DNA of 64,000 nt from Oscillospiraceae bacterium. GTDB lineage: Bacteria > Bacillota > Clostridia > Oscillospirales > Oscillospiraceae. How positions within the stretch are numbered: the stretch's first letter is position 1; each line of letters opens with the position of its first letter. Of this stretch, positions 8,574-17,104 are shown in pieces. A model generated the notes under the pieces. The model had not been told where the DNA came from, did no database searches, and saw nothing but the letters and a program-made list of their open reading frames with translations. Location of the stretch: positions 43,776 to 107,775 of the forward strand of contig JAHHRV010000009.1 of assembly GCA_020025595.1 (NCBI GenBank), read 5' to 3'. The translations under genes and the position numbers were made by a program.

Positions 8574-9455
8574 TTAACCCTTAACAGCTCCTGCCGTAGA
8601 ACCGGACATGATCTGCTTTGACAGTAAGATATAGATGATTACCGTCGGAATAAACACAATGACAACGCCGGCAAACAGGCCCTGATAATTTCCCGTTGTC
8701 TGCATACTGGTGACCAGCGTCTGCAATGCAACCGCCAAGGTGCGGTTTGCCTGCTTGTTGGAGAAAACCAGTGCCCAGATATATTCGTTCCAGTAACCGA
8801 TAAAGTTAAAAATCGTGATTGTGACAATACCGGGTTTGGCCAGAGGCAGGATCAGCCGATAGAATGCCTTCACAGGAGTGCAGCCATCAATCAGACCGGA
8901 TTCAAACACGGTCATCGGTACCGTTGCAAAGAAGCCCATCAAATAGACAGTTGTGGATGCAATACCGGTACACAGATAGACAATAATCAGCGTTCCTCTG
9001 AAGTTGTGCAGATTCAGTCTGACCATCATCATATAAAGCGGTGCCAGCAGCATCACACCGGGCAGTCCCAGCGAGATCGAGAAGATCATCTGGAACAGGC
9101 GGCGGCCCTTAAACACAAACTTGGAAATGACGAATGCAGCCGGAGCGCAGAAGAAAATCAGACCTGCGCAGGCAACCACGGTATAAAGAACGCTATTAAA
9201 AAAATAATCCAAAATGTGGTATCTGTCAATAACCGTTTTGTATCCGCTCAGATCAAAGCCCTTACTGAGCAGGTGATTCTGGAAGATATCCTTGGTCGGC
9301 GTAAAGGATGCGGCAATAACCCACATAAACAGTGCCACCGTGAAAAAGCACCAGCACAGGATCAATACCTTGCCCACAAAATGAAATCCTTTTGCACCAG
9401 CTCCGATTACACGATTGGCGGGAGCCTCATCTTTATGGAATAAATTTCTTTTCAT
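8574..9455 (-). CDS. Carbohydrate ABC transporter permease (MalG/CUT1 type)
   Basis: A 293-residue membrane protein with six predicted transmembrane segments and the permease EAA-loop region (ESGLIDGCTPVKAFYRLILPLAKPGIV), where the ATPase docks. It is the MalG-like half of a CUT1 sugar importer, with the permease at 9467 as its MalF-like partner and the lipoprotein at 10504 as binding protein. No ATPase gene lies nearby; Firmicute CUT1 systems commonly share a single MsmX-type ATPase encoded elsewhere. The start ATG at 9455 follows AAGAGGTG. Confidence 0.93.
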   Translation of the reverse strand: MKRNLFHKDEAPANRVIGAGAKGFHFVGKVLILCWCFFTVALFMWVIAASFTPTKDIFQNHLLSKGFDLSGYKTVIDRYHILDYFFNSVLYTVVACAGLIFFCAPAAFVISKFVFKGRRLFQMIFSISLGLPGVMLLAPLYMMMVRLNLHNFRGTLIIVYLCTGIASTTVYLMGFFATVPMTVFESGLIDGCTPVKAFYRLILPLAKPGIVTITIFNFIGYWNEYIWALVFSNKQANRTLAVALQTLVTSMQTTGNYQGLFAGVVIVFIPTVIIYILLSKQIMSGSTAGAVKG

Positions 9456-9466
9456 CGGTGCACCTC

Positions 9467-10387
9467 TTAAATTTCATATTTTTCCTTGGGGAAAATCGCA
9501 TTGATCAGCGCAAGTGCCAGTACCGTGACGATGCACAGAACCACGCCGATGGCTGCGCCCATGCCTACATTGGTATTGCCTGCCACCGCATTGGTGCTGA
9601 TGGATGTTCCGAAGATCTGGTCGTACATATAGCTTGCCGGGGTGATGGTTGTGGGGTCGGAGGGAACCACGCTGAACACCCGGGACCACAGGAAGAATCC
9701 AATACAGCCAATGACCCAGAAGGTCACCTGCGTTTTGATGTTATCCATGATCAGCGGAAGGGTCACATGGAAGAATGCTTTGCCATCCGTGGCACCATCG
9801 ATGAATGCTGCCTCATACAGATCATCGGGGATTTTCTTCATTGCTGCCATATACACAAGCAGGTTGCCGCCGATGCTGCAGAAAACGAATGCAATAACCA
9901 TCGACCAGAAGGCATATTGGGTGCTGGTCCAGGGAATATTGGACAGGTACTCCAGTCCCAGAGCATCAAAGATGCTTTTCAGCAGACCGTAACGGTTGTT
10001 ATACACATACTGTGTCCACACCGTGATCATTGCCACAGGGGTAATGACCGTGGGCAGATAAATCACATTTCTCCAGAAATTGCCCATCAGCATACCCTTA
10101 TGCAGTACCCAGGCAAAGAAGATGGAAATTAAGAAAACCAGTGCACCGCCTACCAGAAAGATCAGGAACATATTTCGCGCGGACACCTGAAACAGCTGTC
10201 TGCTGAACAGATCCTGATAGTTGAACAATCCAACAAATTCCCATGTATTACGGGCTGCGCTGATATCCGAAACCTTAAAAAACGACATCTGAATCGTGCG
10301 AAGCACAGGATACAGATATGCAACCACAAAAGCAAATACCACGGGTGTTAAAAACACCACGTACATTCTACGAAGACCTTTTTTCAT
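9467..10387 (-). CDS. Carbohydrate ABC transporter permease (MalF/UgpA type)
   Basis: A 306-residue membrane protein with six predicted transmembrane segments and an EAA loop (LYEAAFIDGATDGKAFFHVTLPLI). It is the MalF-like subunit of the CUT1 importer. Two ATGs lie close together on the minus strand; the ribosome binding site AAGGAG is only 3 bases before the upstream one (10393) but 9 bases before the second (10387), so 10387 is preferred. Eleven bases separate its stop from the next permease. A hairpin with a T-run lies between this gene and the binding-protein gene upstream, which should lower permease expression relative to the binding protein. Confidence 0.92.
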   Translation of the reverse strand: MKKGLRRMYVVFLTPVVFAFVVAYLYPVLRTIQMSFFKVSDISAARNTWEFVGLFNYQDLFSRQLFQVSARNMFLIFLVGGALVFLISIFFAWVLHKGMLMGNFWRNVIYLPTVITPVAMITVWTQYVYNNRYGLLKSIFDALGLEYLSNIPWTSTQYAFWSMVIAFVFCSIGGNLLVYMAAMKKIPDDLYEAAFIDGATDGKAFFHVTLPLIMDNIKTQVTFWVIGCIGFFLWSRVFSVVPSDPTTITPASYMYDQIFGTSISTNAVAGNTNVGMGAAIGVVLCIVTVLALALINAIFPKEKYEI

Positions 10388-10424
10388 ATGCATTACTCCT
10401 TGCTGATGCTCTCAGAAATTGATC

Positions 10425-10472
10425 TGGCAAAAAATGGATGCCACCCCATACTTGCTATAGGGCGGCATCCAT
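10425..10472 (-). terminator. Intra-operon attenuator between binding protein and permeases
   Basis: On the minus strand ATGGATGCC (10464-10472) pairs with GGCATCCAT (10434-10442), with a further GCCC/GGGT-type extension across one mismatch, followed by TTTTTT. Placed just after the binding-protein gene, it would end most transcripts there and let a fraction continue into the permeases, the usual way of making binding protein in excess. Confidence 0.75.
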
Positions 10473-10503
10473 CGTTTTCACTTATAAAAAGCGCCAGCAA
10501 ATA

Positions 10504-11835
10504 TTAATATTTGGATGCCTCGCTGGTCAAAGCGGAAACAGCCTTCTCAGCTGTTGTCTGCTGAGTCAGAACCTTGTTCATTTCAATCGTGAATACAGCA
10601 CTGACAAACTCACTGGACAGATCACAGTTCAGGCCGGAAACCTTCTCTGCTGCTGCGATCACATCGGTGCACTCTGTACGAGCGCCGGTCCACTCAGAAC
10701 CAACGGTTGCAGGAGCGCCGCCCATTTCTGCCAGGTAATCCTGAACTTCCTTGGAAATCACATAACGCAGGAATTCCTTTGCAGCTTCGGGATTCTGAGA
10801 CTTGCTGTAAACTGCCAGAGGAATGCCGCCCACGGAAGAATAGCCGGCCTTTTCAGCGCCGCCTTCAACTTCAGGGAATGCGAAGAAGCCCCAGGGGAAA
10901 TCTTCACCGGCAGTCTCTGCTACTTCAGAGGGCATCCAGCTTGCGTTCAGGTACATTGCAGCTTCGCCCAGGGCAAATTCCTGCTGACCTGCGGGATACT
11001 TGTTGGTTGCGGTCTGGGGGGACATAAATGCAGACAGCTTTTCCATTTCAGCAAATGCCTGCTTCACTTCTTCGGACTGCCATGCAGGATCGGAAGCGCT
11101 TGCGCTCATGGCTGCGATCTTGTCGCTGCCAATCAGACGAGCCAGGTAGTTATTGGGGATCAGAGTCATGTATGCATCATCGCAGGTGATGGCATTGATG
11201 TTTGCAGCCTTCAGCTTTTCGCAGACTGTCAAAAACTCTGCCCAAGTCTCAGGAGCGTCTGTCACGCCTGCCTGTGCAAACAGATCCTTGTTGTAGAAGA
11301 AACCAACCACCCAGGGGAACATCTGTACACCATAGTACTTGTCCTTTGCAAGACCGGCCTGCTCCTGTCCCTGCTCGTTTGCACGATTCAGGATGGGCAG
11401 CATGCTCTCGGCAACGGTGACGCCTTCCTGACCATAGGCAGGCTCATTCATCATATCGGTGATATCCAGATAACGCTCGGGGCTCATACCGTAGCTGAAG
11501 TTGTCCAGAATATCGATCTGCTCGCCACCTTCCAGCGCAGGTCCGACAATGTTCTGGTTGGAACGGCCGGTCCACTGGATCTCTACCTCACACTCGGGAT
11601 AATCCTTCATGAACATATCGGCAGCTTTCTGAATTGCCTCAGCCTCAGGCTCACCTTCATTAAACATGGACCAGTAAACAACTTTACCGGAGAGGTCCTT
11701 GAGATTTTCTGCAGATGCTGCAGAAGTCGTTGCACCATCTGAATTTGCCTGATCGGCATCATGATTACCAGAGCATCCAACAACCATTGTCAACAGTGTT
11801 GCCAACACCAACACTAGGGCTAATGCTTTTTTCAT
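10504..11835 (-). CDS. Carbohydrate ABC transporter substrate-binding lipoprotein
   Basis: A 443-residue protein with a lipoprotein signal (LLTMVVGC, Cys21 as the lipidated residue), a Ser/Asp/Ala-rich linker and an extracellular solute-binding family 1 domain (VVYWSMFNEGEPEAEAIQ at the start; VGFFYNKDLFAQAGV; a late GGIPLAVYSKS). It captures an oligosaccharide outside the cell and hands it to the permeases encoded downstream. The start ATG at 11835 follows AGGAGGA by 9 bases. The transcript leader contains a palindrome (TGAAGGA-N6-TCCTTCA, 11864-11883). The ligand is unknown. Linkage to GH20 and GH123-like enzymes suggests a GlcNAc- or GalNAc-containing oligosaccharide from host glycans (inference). 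Confidence 0.93.
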   Translation of the reverse strand: MKKALALVLVLATLLTMVVGCSGNHDADQANSDGATTSAASAENLKDLSGKVVYWSMFNEGEPEAEAIQKAADMFMKDYPECEVEIQWTGRSNQNIVGPALEGGEQIDILDNFSYGMSPERYLDITDMMNEPAYGQEGVTVAESMLPILNRANEQGQEQAGLAKDKYYGVQMFPWVVGFFYNKDLFAQAGVTDAPETWAEFLTVCEKLKAANINAITCDDAYMTLIPNNYLARLIGSDKIAAMSASASDPAWQSEEVKQAFAEMEKLSAFMSPQTATNKYPAGQQEFALGEAAMYLNASWMPSEVAETAGEDFPWGFFAFPEVEGGAEKAGYSSVGGIPLAVYSKSQNPEAAKEFLRYVISKEVQDYLAEMGGAPATVGSEWTGARTECTDVIAAAEKVSGLNCDLSSEFVSAVFTIEMNKVLTQQTTAEKAVSALTSEASKY

Positions 11836-11893
11836 GCTATTCTTTCCTCCTATAAATTCCTGCTGAAGGAAGCAGTTCCTTCATCTGCTTCAC

Positions 11894-11902
11894 ATTATAC
11901 CA
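11894..11902 (-). promoter_or_regulatory. Extended -10 promoter for the sugar importer operon
   Basis: On the minus strand TGGTATAAT forms an extended -10 element (TG-n-TATAAT). No good -35 hexamer stands 17 bases upstream, which fits an activator-dependent promoter. The rest of the 11836-12060 gap holds an AT-rich stretch and no gene. Confidence 0.6.
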
Positions 11903-12060
11903 ATATACGACAGCAAAGTATTTGTCTTTTTCGGCGGTTGTTTTGTTGTATTTCCCGAATACTATAAATTATTGCATCATTTTTGTAGCAGTATAACTAA
12001 AAAAGCCAGAATTACAGGTGTCGTTTATCACAAAAAAGCCCGTCTCAACGCCTCAACTGT

Positions 12061-12900
12061 TTATTTTCGCTCAAAAGTCATATTCAGCCAGTTTTTTACA
12101 TATTCCATCCAGACAGCATTTCTGCTGACATTCAGCTCCAGGCTGTTGTTTGTCTGCTCTGTGGCGGTAGACAGGCCATGGGCACCATAGGGGAAAATAT
12201 GCATTTCCACAGGAACCTCATTTTCTGCCAGTGTCTGTGCATACAGGAGACTGTTCGCCACCGGCACCACCGCATCTGCAGCCGTGTGCCACAGAAATGT
12301 GGGCGGTGTCCGCCTGGAAACCAGATTCTCGCAGGAGAAATCTCTCTGCTCCTGCGCCGTCAGAGGCATATGCCCCAGCAGATTCTCAAAGCTACCCATA
12401 TGTCCGTGGGCAGGGTCCGCCGTGATCACGGGATAGCACAAAATGGAAGCCTGAACGCCCTTACTGTCCGGGAAAGCCTCCCGCACCTCAGGAATGTCAT
12501 ACGCATTTGCATACTGGGCTGCCAGATGACCGCCGGCAGAAAAGCCCATAAGCGCTATATGCTCCGTATCGCAGTGCCATGCGGATGCATTCTGATGAAT
12601 CAGCTCCACCACCGCCGCCACCTGACGAAGCTGGTTAGGGAACCGATGGGGCGCAGTTGAATAGTTCAGTACAAACACATCGAAGCCCTCGGCAAGAAAC
12701 TGCAATGCAATCGGCTCTGCCTCCCGCTGACTGCAAAACCCATATCCACCGCCGGGGCAGATCATCAGGCACGGATGGCGCCGGTCGTCCCAGCCCATCT
12801 CCGTCAGATTGTCGGGCAGATAGACCTGCACAGTGGGGTCCTGCCCCTCCTCTGCCAAAAAAGGAAATGTGTCCTTCAGATGTAAAATCATGTGTTCCAT
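12061..12900 (-). CDS. Alpha/beta hydrolase, BD-FAE/acetyl-esterase type
   Basis: A 279-residue cytoplasmic protein with the alpha/beta-hydrolase signatures of small carbohydrate esterases: oxyanion motif CPGGGYGF (about 48-55), nucleophile elbow GFSAGG (S121), an acidic residue in TAADAVVP and the late catalytic His in GAHGLS. Related proteins remove acetyl or feruloyl groups from sugars or xylan oligosaccharides. No signal peptide is seen, so it would act on imported, acetylated oligosaccharides, in line with the neighbouring glycan locus. The start ATG at 12900 follows AAGGGAG. It lies 51 bases after the lyase gene in the same direction and may be read from that promoter. The exact substrate is unknown; lipase-type or peptidase-type activity is less likely. 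Confidence 0.83.
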   Translation of the reverse strand: MEHMILHLKDTFPFLAEEGQDPTVQVYLPDNLTEMGWDDRRHPCLMICPGGGYGFCSQREAEPIALQFLAEGFDVFVLNYSTAPHRFPNQLRQVAAVVELIHQNASAWHCDTEHIALMGFSAGGHLAAQYANAYDIPEVREAFPDSKGVQASILCYPVITADPAHGHMGSFENLLGHMPLTAQEQRDFSCENLVSRRTPPTFLWHTAADAVVPVANSLLYAQTLAENEVPVEMHIFPYGAHGLSTATEQTNNSLELNVSRNAVWMEYVKNWLNMTFERK

Positions 12901-12951
12901 AGTTTTTGCTCCCTTTTATGCCCTGCTTCACAATAGGAGTATGCTCTTTGG

Positions 12952-14166
12952 TTATTCTGCGTTAAATACATACTTGTCCAGACGGTCAAATGCCTCCTGC
13001 ACGCGGCTCAGCGGCAGGGCCAGATTCATCCGGATGTGCGTTTTTCCATGGAACGGACGGCCATCCTGCCAGCAAACGCCAACTTCCCAGCCTGCACGCA
13101 GAAGCTCATCCATGGTTTTACCGTGTTTTTCGCACCATTCGGCGCAGTTCAGGAACAGCATATAGGTGCCCTGAGGCTTGGAGACCTCCACGCCCTCAAA
13201 ATGCTCATGGATGTAGTCGCAGGCAAAATCCACATTTCCTGTCAACACCTGAAGCAGCTCCTCCACCCATTTGTATCCTTCCGGCTTGTATGCACCGATC
13301 AGTGCGTGCATACTCAGCACATTCATGGAATTGTAGTGGCTAAGGGAGGATTCCTTGTCCAGGCGGTCCTTCAGCGTTCTGTCGTAGACAATATGGTAGC
13401 TGCCCACCAGACCTGCCAGATTAAAGGTCTTGCTGGGTGCATACATGGCGATGGTGCGCATCTTTGCATCTTCGCTGACCGACTGGGTAGGGGTATGTTT
13501 ATGTCCGGACAGAAGAATGTCGCTCCAGATCTCGTCTGAAACCACCTTCACATCATATTTTCTGTACAGCTCCATGGCCTTTTCGACTTCCCATTTTTCC
13601 CAGACCCGTCCGGTGGGGTTGTGGGGAGAACAGAAAATAGCTGCATGGATATGGTTTTCGGCGATCTTGCGCTCCATGTCTTCAAAGTCCATGCGCCAAA
13701 CGCCCTGCTCATCCTGAACCAGCTGGCTGTGCACGATGTGATAGCCGTTATTGGTCAGAGATCTGGTAAAACCGACATAGGTAGGCGAATGCACCAGCAC
13801 ATTGTCACCACGGGAGCATAGCACATTCAGTGCACTCACCACGCCGCCAAGAACACCGTTTTCATAGCCGATGTTTTCTGCTCTCAGGTCAGTGACATTG
13901 TTGTGAGCCTGCTGCCAGCGGATGATTGAATCGTAATATTCCTGTGTCGGTTCAAAATAGCCAAAGGTCGGGTGGGCAATTCGCTGCACCATCTCTTCCT
14001 GAATGGCGGGAAACACCGGAAAATTCATATCCGCAATCCACATGGGAATGGCATCAAAGCCATCTCTGGGTTTCATCGGAATCGCAGATCCCGGATTTCC
14101 GATAGAATCCACCGCCAGCGCATCCTTGCCGTGCCGATTCAGAATACTTGTAAAATCATATTTCAT
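12952..14166 (-). CDS. PatB/MalY-type PLP-dependent C-S lyase/aminotransferase
   Basis: A 404-residue fold-type I PLP enzyme. It shows the N-terminal PatB-like MWIADMNFPVFPAI, the cofactor-binding SPHNPTGRVW, the Asp of VVSDEIWSDI, and the PLP lysine in APSKTFNLAGL. MalY/PatB enzymes split cystathionine or cysteine into pyruvate, ammonia and a thiol or sulfide, and some also act as regulators. The gene diverges from the asparaginase gene; the 307-bp gap holds one clear promoter for each direction. Its own promoter is TTGCAA-N16-TATAAT at 14212-14239. It could serve methionine biosynthesis or cysteine breakdown; the sequence does not say which. Confidence 0.9.
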   Translation of the reverse strand: MKYDFTSILNRHGKDALAVDSIGNPGSAIPMKPRDGFDAIPMWIADMNFPVFPAIQEEMVQRIAHPTFGYFEPTQEYYDSIIRWQQAHNNVTDLRAENIGYENGVLGGVVSALNVLCSRGDNVLVHSPTYVGFTRSLTNNGYHIVHSQLVQDEQGVWRMDFEDMERKIAENHIHAAIFCSPHNPTGRVWEKWEVEKAMELYRKYDVKVVSDEIWSDILLSGHKHTPTQSVSEDAKMRTIAMYAPSKTFNLAGLVGSYHIVYDRTLKDRLDKESSLSHYNSMNVLSMHALIGAYKPEGYKWVEELLQVLTGNVDFACDYIHEHFEGVEVSKPQGTYMLFLNCAEWCEKHGKTMDELLRAGWEVGVCWQDGRPFHGKTHIRMNLALPLSRVQEAFDRLDKYVFNAE

Positions 14167-14211
14167 ATCAGACCATTTCCTTTCTTTGTGGGTCGCTTAT
14201 CCAACACCGAC

Positions 14212-14239
14212 ATTATAACAATTTGCAATTGCTTTGCAA
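14212..14239 (-). promoter_or_regulatory. SigA-type promoter for the PatB/MalY-type gene
   Basis: On the minus strand TTGCAA (14234-14239) and TATAAT (14212-14217) are 16 bases apart. The -35 overlaps one of two TTGCAAT direct repeats 11 bp apart (14223 and 14234), which could be an operator. Confidence 0.7.
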
Positions 14240-14290
14240 TAGGCTTCTCCAAAATCTCCACTGGGGCACGCAAATCTTTTTCACAGGAAG

Positions 14291-14319
14291 TTGGCAAATT
14301 CTGCAAACAATGGTATAAT
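14291..14319 (+). promoter_or_regulatory. SigA-type promoter for the asparaginase gene
   Basis: TTGGCA (14291-14296), a 17-base spacer and TATAAT (14314-14319) with a TGG extension. The resulting leader is about 150 bases, with another TTGCAAT at 14328 close to the predicted transcript start. Confidence 0.8.
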
Positions 14320-14473
14320 CAACCCGGTTGCAATTTCGGAAAAGATGGTAGCGCTCAGCTCCATTATGTGCATTGCCACCATGCTCCTGTGGACTTTCAC
14401 ACCGAAGCAACTGGGACTTATGTAACAATCTCCGCCCACCGGGCGATAAAACCTTTTGAAAGAAGGAATCCAT

Positions 14474-15487
14474 ATGTACGAAAACAACTGTGCCGTTCTG
14501 ACGGAAGAATACCGGGGCAACATCCTGGATCTGATCCACGAGGGCTATATCTGCGTTGTCGACGAAAAAGGCAATGTCATCAAGCACGCAGGCGACCCCG
14601 AAGCCGTGGTCTATTACCGCTCCGCCTCCAAGCCCTTCCAGGCACTGCCCGTGATTGCCATGGGCCTGGACGAAAAATACGGCCTGACCGATGAAGAAAC
14701 CGTGATTTTCTCCGGTTCCCATCTGGGTGAGCCCTTCCATGTCTCCGCCATTACCTCTATTGCGCAAAAAGCAGGTCTGGATCTTAACAACCTGATCATG
14801 AAGCCCACTGTGCCCGGAAGCACCTCTGCCAATGAAGAGCGCATCCGCAAGGGTCTGCCCAAGGCAAAAATCTACCACAACTGCAGCGGCAAGCACACCG
14901 GCGCCATGCTCATTCAGAAGGAGCTGGACCCTGAACACATTGAAGATTACTGGAAGGTGGATTCCGCTGCTCAGAAAACCATACTGAATTCCATTGCTGC
15001 CCTGTCCGAATTCCCTGCTGAGCAGACCGGCATCGGCATCGACGGCTGCGGCGTTCCCGTTTTTGCAGTTCCCATGAAGAACATCGCCATTGCTTTCAAG
15101 AATATCGCCTGCATCGATACGATTCAGGATGATTCCCTGCGTGCAGCAGCGGCTCGCTACATCCCCAGAATCCACCAGTATCCCCTGATGATGCGGGGCA
15201 CCGGTTTCCTGTGCTCGCTGATCAACTACGATCCCAACCTGGTTGCCAAGGGCGGCGCCAACGGCGTATACGGCATCGGCCTGAAAAAGGAGCGCATCGG
15301 CATTTCCTTCAAGCTCAAAGACGGCACCGAGGCTGTCTGGCCCATTATCATCAAGGAGATCTTTAAGCAGATCGGATATTATAACGAAGACACCTTCAAG
15401 ATGCTCGACAGCCTGAACAACGGAACCATCGTCAATGACAACGATACCCCTGTGGGCACCTGCAAGGCTGTGTTCACTCTGGAATAA
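14474..15487 (+). CDS. R. etli-type (thermolabile, ReAII-like) L-asparaginase
   Basis: A 337-residue protein of the PF06089 asparaginase family, unrelated to the AnsA/AnsB fold. It shows the beta-lactamase-like SxxK motif (S50-A-S-K53 in YRSASKPFQ) and the metal/nucleophile region CSGKHTGAM (C137, K140, H141), followed by GIDGCGVP. It hydrolyses asparagine to aspartate and ammonia in the cytoplasm. The ATG at 14474 follows GAAGGA; an in-frame TTG 18 bases upstream lacks a ribosome binding site. It is read from the promoter at 14291-14319 and is followed 5 bases later by the YgjP-type gene, so the two are probably co-transcribed. Confidence 0.9.
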   Translation: MYENNCAVLTEEYRGNILDLIHEGYICVVDEKGNVIKHAGDPEAVVYYRSASKPFQALPVIAMGLDEKYGLTDEETVIFSGSHLGEPFHVSAITSIAQKAGLDLNNLIMKPTVPGSTSANEERIRKGLPKAKIYHNCSGKHTGAMLIQKELDPEHIEDYWKVDSAAQKTILNSIAALSEFPAEQTGIGIDGCGVPVFAVPMKNIAIAFKNIACIDTIQDDSLRAAAARYIPRIHQYPLMMRGTGFLCSLINYDPNLVAKGGANGVYGIGLKKERIGISFKLKDGTEAVWPIIIKEIFKQIGYYNEDTFKMLDSLNNGTIVNDNDTPVGTCKAVFTLE

Positions 15488-15492
15488 CTGCC

Positions 15493-16047
15493 ATGAATGA
15501 CCTGCCATTTTCCTATCAGATCATCCGCAGCACCCGGAAAACCATCGCCATTCAGATCACCCCCGAAGGCCGTGTCCTCGTCCGCTGTCCCAGCCGGATG
15601 CGCGCCGATCAGGTGCATCAGTTCGTCCGCAGCAAATCCGACTGGATCACCGGCCACCTGTCGAAGCTGCAGGCAAAGCCTCAGCTGCCGACCTTCACCC
15701 CGGAGCAGCTGCACTCCCTTGCTGCAGAAGCTCTGAATGTGATTCCCGGGCGGGTTGCATACTTTGCTCCAAAGGTCGGGGTCAGCTACGGACGAATCAC
15801 CATTCGCAGCCAGCGAACCCGCTGGGGCAGCTGCAGCAGTCAGGGCAATCTGAATTTTAACTGCCTGCTCATGCTGGCGCCGGCTGAGGTCGTGGACTAT
15901 GTGGTGGTGCACGAGCTGTGTCACCGGAAGGAAATGAACCACTCCAGCCGGTTCTGGAACGAAGTGGAAAAGATCCTGCCGGATTATGCGGTACAGAGAA
16001 AATGGCTGAAGGATCACGGAAGCTCGCTGATTTCCAGACTTCCCTGA
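15493..16047 (+). CDS. YgjP-type (DUF45) metal-dependent hydrolase
   Basis: A 184-residue protein with the zinc motif HELCH (in VVHELCHRKEMNHSSRFW) and the family motif RWGSCSSQGNLNFN just before it. This SprT/WLM-like family includes E. coli YgjP, reported to hydrolyse nucleoside triphosphates, and is widely annotated as a metallopeptidase. It has no signal peptide. The gene begins 5 bases after the asparaginase stop, with only weak ribosome binding signal, so translation is probably coupled. A terminator follows at 16087-16116. Confidence 0.88.
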   Translation: MNDLPFSYQIIRSTRKTIAIQITPEGRVLVRCPSRMRADQVHQFVRSKSDWITGHLSKLQAKPQLPTFTPEQLHSLAAEALNVIPGRVAYFAPKVGVSYGRITIRSQRTRWGSCSSQGNLNFNCLLMLAPAEVVDYVVVHELCHRKEMNHSSRFWNEVEKILPDYAVQRKWLKDHGSSLISRLP

Positions 16048-16086
16048 CAGGATTTTCTTTTCTCACAGAAAAACTTCTATAAACCC

Positions 16087-16116
16087 AGGGCACAGACTCG
16101 ATTCTGTGCCCTTTTT
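16087..16116 (+). terminator. Intrinsic terminator after the YgjP-type gene
   Basis: AGGGCACAGA (16087-16096) pairs with TCTGTGCCCT (16103-16112) around a 6-base loop, followed by T4. Confidence 0.9.
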
Positions 16117-16223
16117 CCATCTGGATAGCTGATTTTCCCTGCCTATACCGTGATATTATCACAGAAACGCCCCCGGAAAGATGGTATGATACCGCCAGCT
16201 CATTTGGGAAGGAACTGTGATTT

Positions 16224-16439
16224 ATGGAAAAGACAAGGAAGCGACCGGCAAAAAAAGCCTTCGTGGATCGTAATTTATGCGTTGCGTGCGGCTGCTGCGT
16301 CAAAGTATGTCCCATGGCTGCAATTTCGGTTGCATGGGGCGTGACCGCTCAGGTGGACATGGCAAAATGTATTGGCTGCGGCAAGTGCGCCAAAGAATGT
16401 CCTGCATCGGTGATTACAATTGGGGAGGTATCGGCATGA
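16224..16439 (+). CDS. Ferredoxin with two [4Fe-4S] clusters
   Basis: A 71-residue protein with two C-x2-C-x2-C-x3-C-P motifs (CVACGCCVKVCP and CIGCGKCAKECP), the signature of 2[4Fe-4S] ferredoxins. It carries low-potential electrons in the cytoplasm. A basic N-terminus (KTRKRPAKK) precedes the first cluster. It overlaps the next gene by 4 bases (ATGA), so the two proteins are made together. The ATG at 16224 lies after GGAAGGAA. Confidence 0.93.
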   Translation: MEKTRKRPAKKAFVDRNLCVACGCCVKVCPMAAISVAWGVTAQVDMAKCIGCGKCAKECPASVITIGEVSA

Positions 16440-17053
16440 AGAAAAAATGGTATGACTATCTGTGGATCGCATCCCTGACCTATCTGATTCTGGGATTTTT
16501 CAACATTCTGTTTGCATGGCTGGGAATGCTGTGCTTTGTGATTCCGCTGATCATCGCCGTTGCAAACCGCAGCAAGAGCTACTGCAACCGATACTGCGGC
16601 CGCGGACAGCTGTTCCAGCTGATTGGCGGTAAATTCGGCCTTTCCCGGAAAAAGGATGTGCCGAACTGGATGAAAAGCAAGGCATTCCGCTATGGATTTC
16701 TGATTTTCTTCTTTGCAATGTTTTTCCAGATGCTGTGGAACACTTATCTGGTATTTGCAGGAGCCCAGGATCTTAGACAGGTTGTGACCTTGCTGTGGAC
16801 ATTCAAGCTGCCCTGGAATTGGGCCTACCACGGAACGCTGTTCCATCCCGGTGTTGCCCAGTTCGCCTTCGGTTTTTACAGCGTGATGCTGACATCAACC
16901 GTCCTGGGCCTGATTACCATGGTTCTGTTCAAGCCACGCTCCTGGTGCGTTTACTGCCCCATGGGAACCATGACCCAGCTGATCTGCCAGGCAAGAAACC
17001 ATTCTGCCATCCAGCAAGAACAGCAAATTTGCACTGCAACAAAAAATAACTGA
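16436..17053 (+). CDS. Membrane protein of the 4Fe-4S NapH/YccM-like group
   Basis: A 205-residue protein with about four transmembrane segments (roughly 8-45 as two adjacent helices, 75-95, 130-160) and two Cys clusters facing the same side: SYCNRYCGRGQ after the first helices and SWCVYCPMGT near the C-terminus. The second matches the C-x2-C-P of NapH/NosR/RdxA-like membrane redox proteins, which pass electrons across the membrane. It lacks the ferredoxin domain of full-length homologues; the separate ferredoxin overlapping its start would supply that. The ATG at 16436 overlaps the ferredoxin stop; a longer frame upstream merely overlies the ferredoxin gene. The electron acceptor is not encoded nearby. 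Confidence 0.82.
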   Translation: MKKKWYDYLWIASLTYLILGFFNILFAWLGMLCFVIPLIIAVANRSKSYCNRYCGRGQLFQLIGGKFGLSRKKDVPNWMKSKAFRYGFLIFFFAMFFQMLWNTYLVFAGAQDLRQVVTLLWTFKLPWNWAYHGTLFHPGVAQFAFGFYSVMLTSTVLGLITMVLFKPRSWCVYCPMGTMTQLICQARNHSAIQQEQQICTATKNN

Positions 17054-17055
17054 CA

Positions 17056-17092
17056 AAAACAGGCTGCAAGCACTATGCTGGCAGCCTGTTTT
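17056..17092. terminator. Bidirectional intrinsic terminator
   Basis: AAAACAGGCTGC (17056-17067) pairs perfectly with GCAGCCTGTTTT (17081-17092). It lies between the convergent membrane redox gene and the AraC gene. Confidence 0.9.
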
Positions 17093-17104
17093 GATGTATG
17101 ATAA

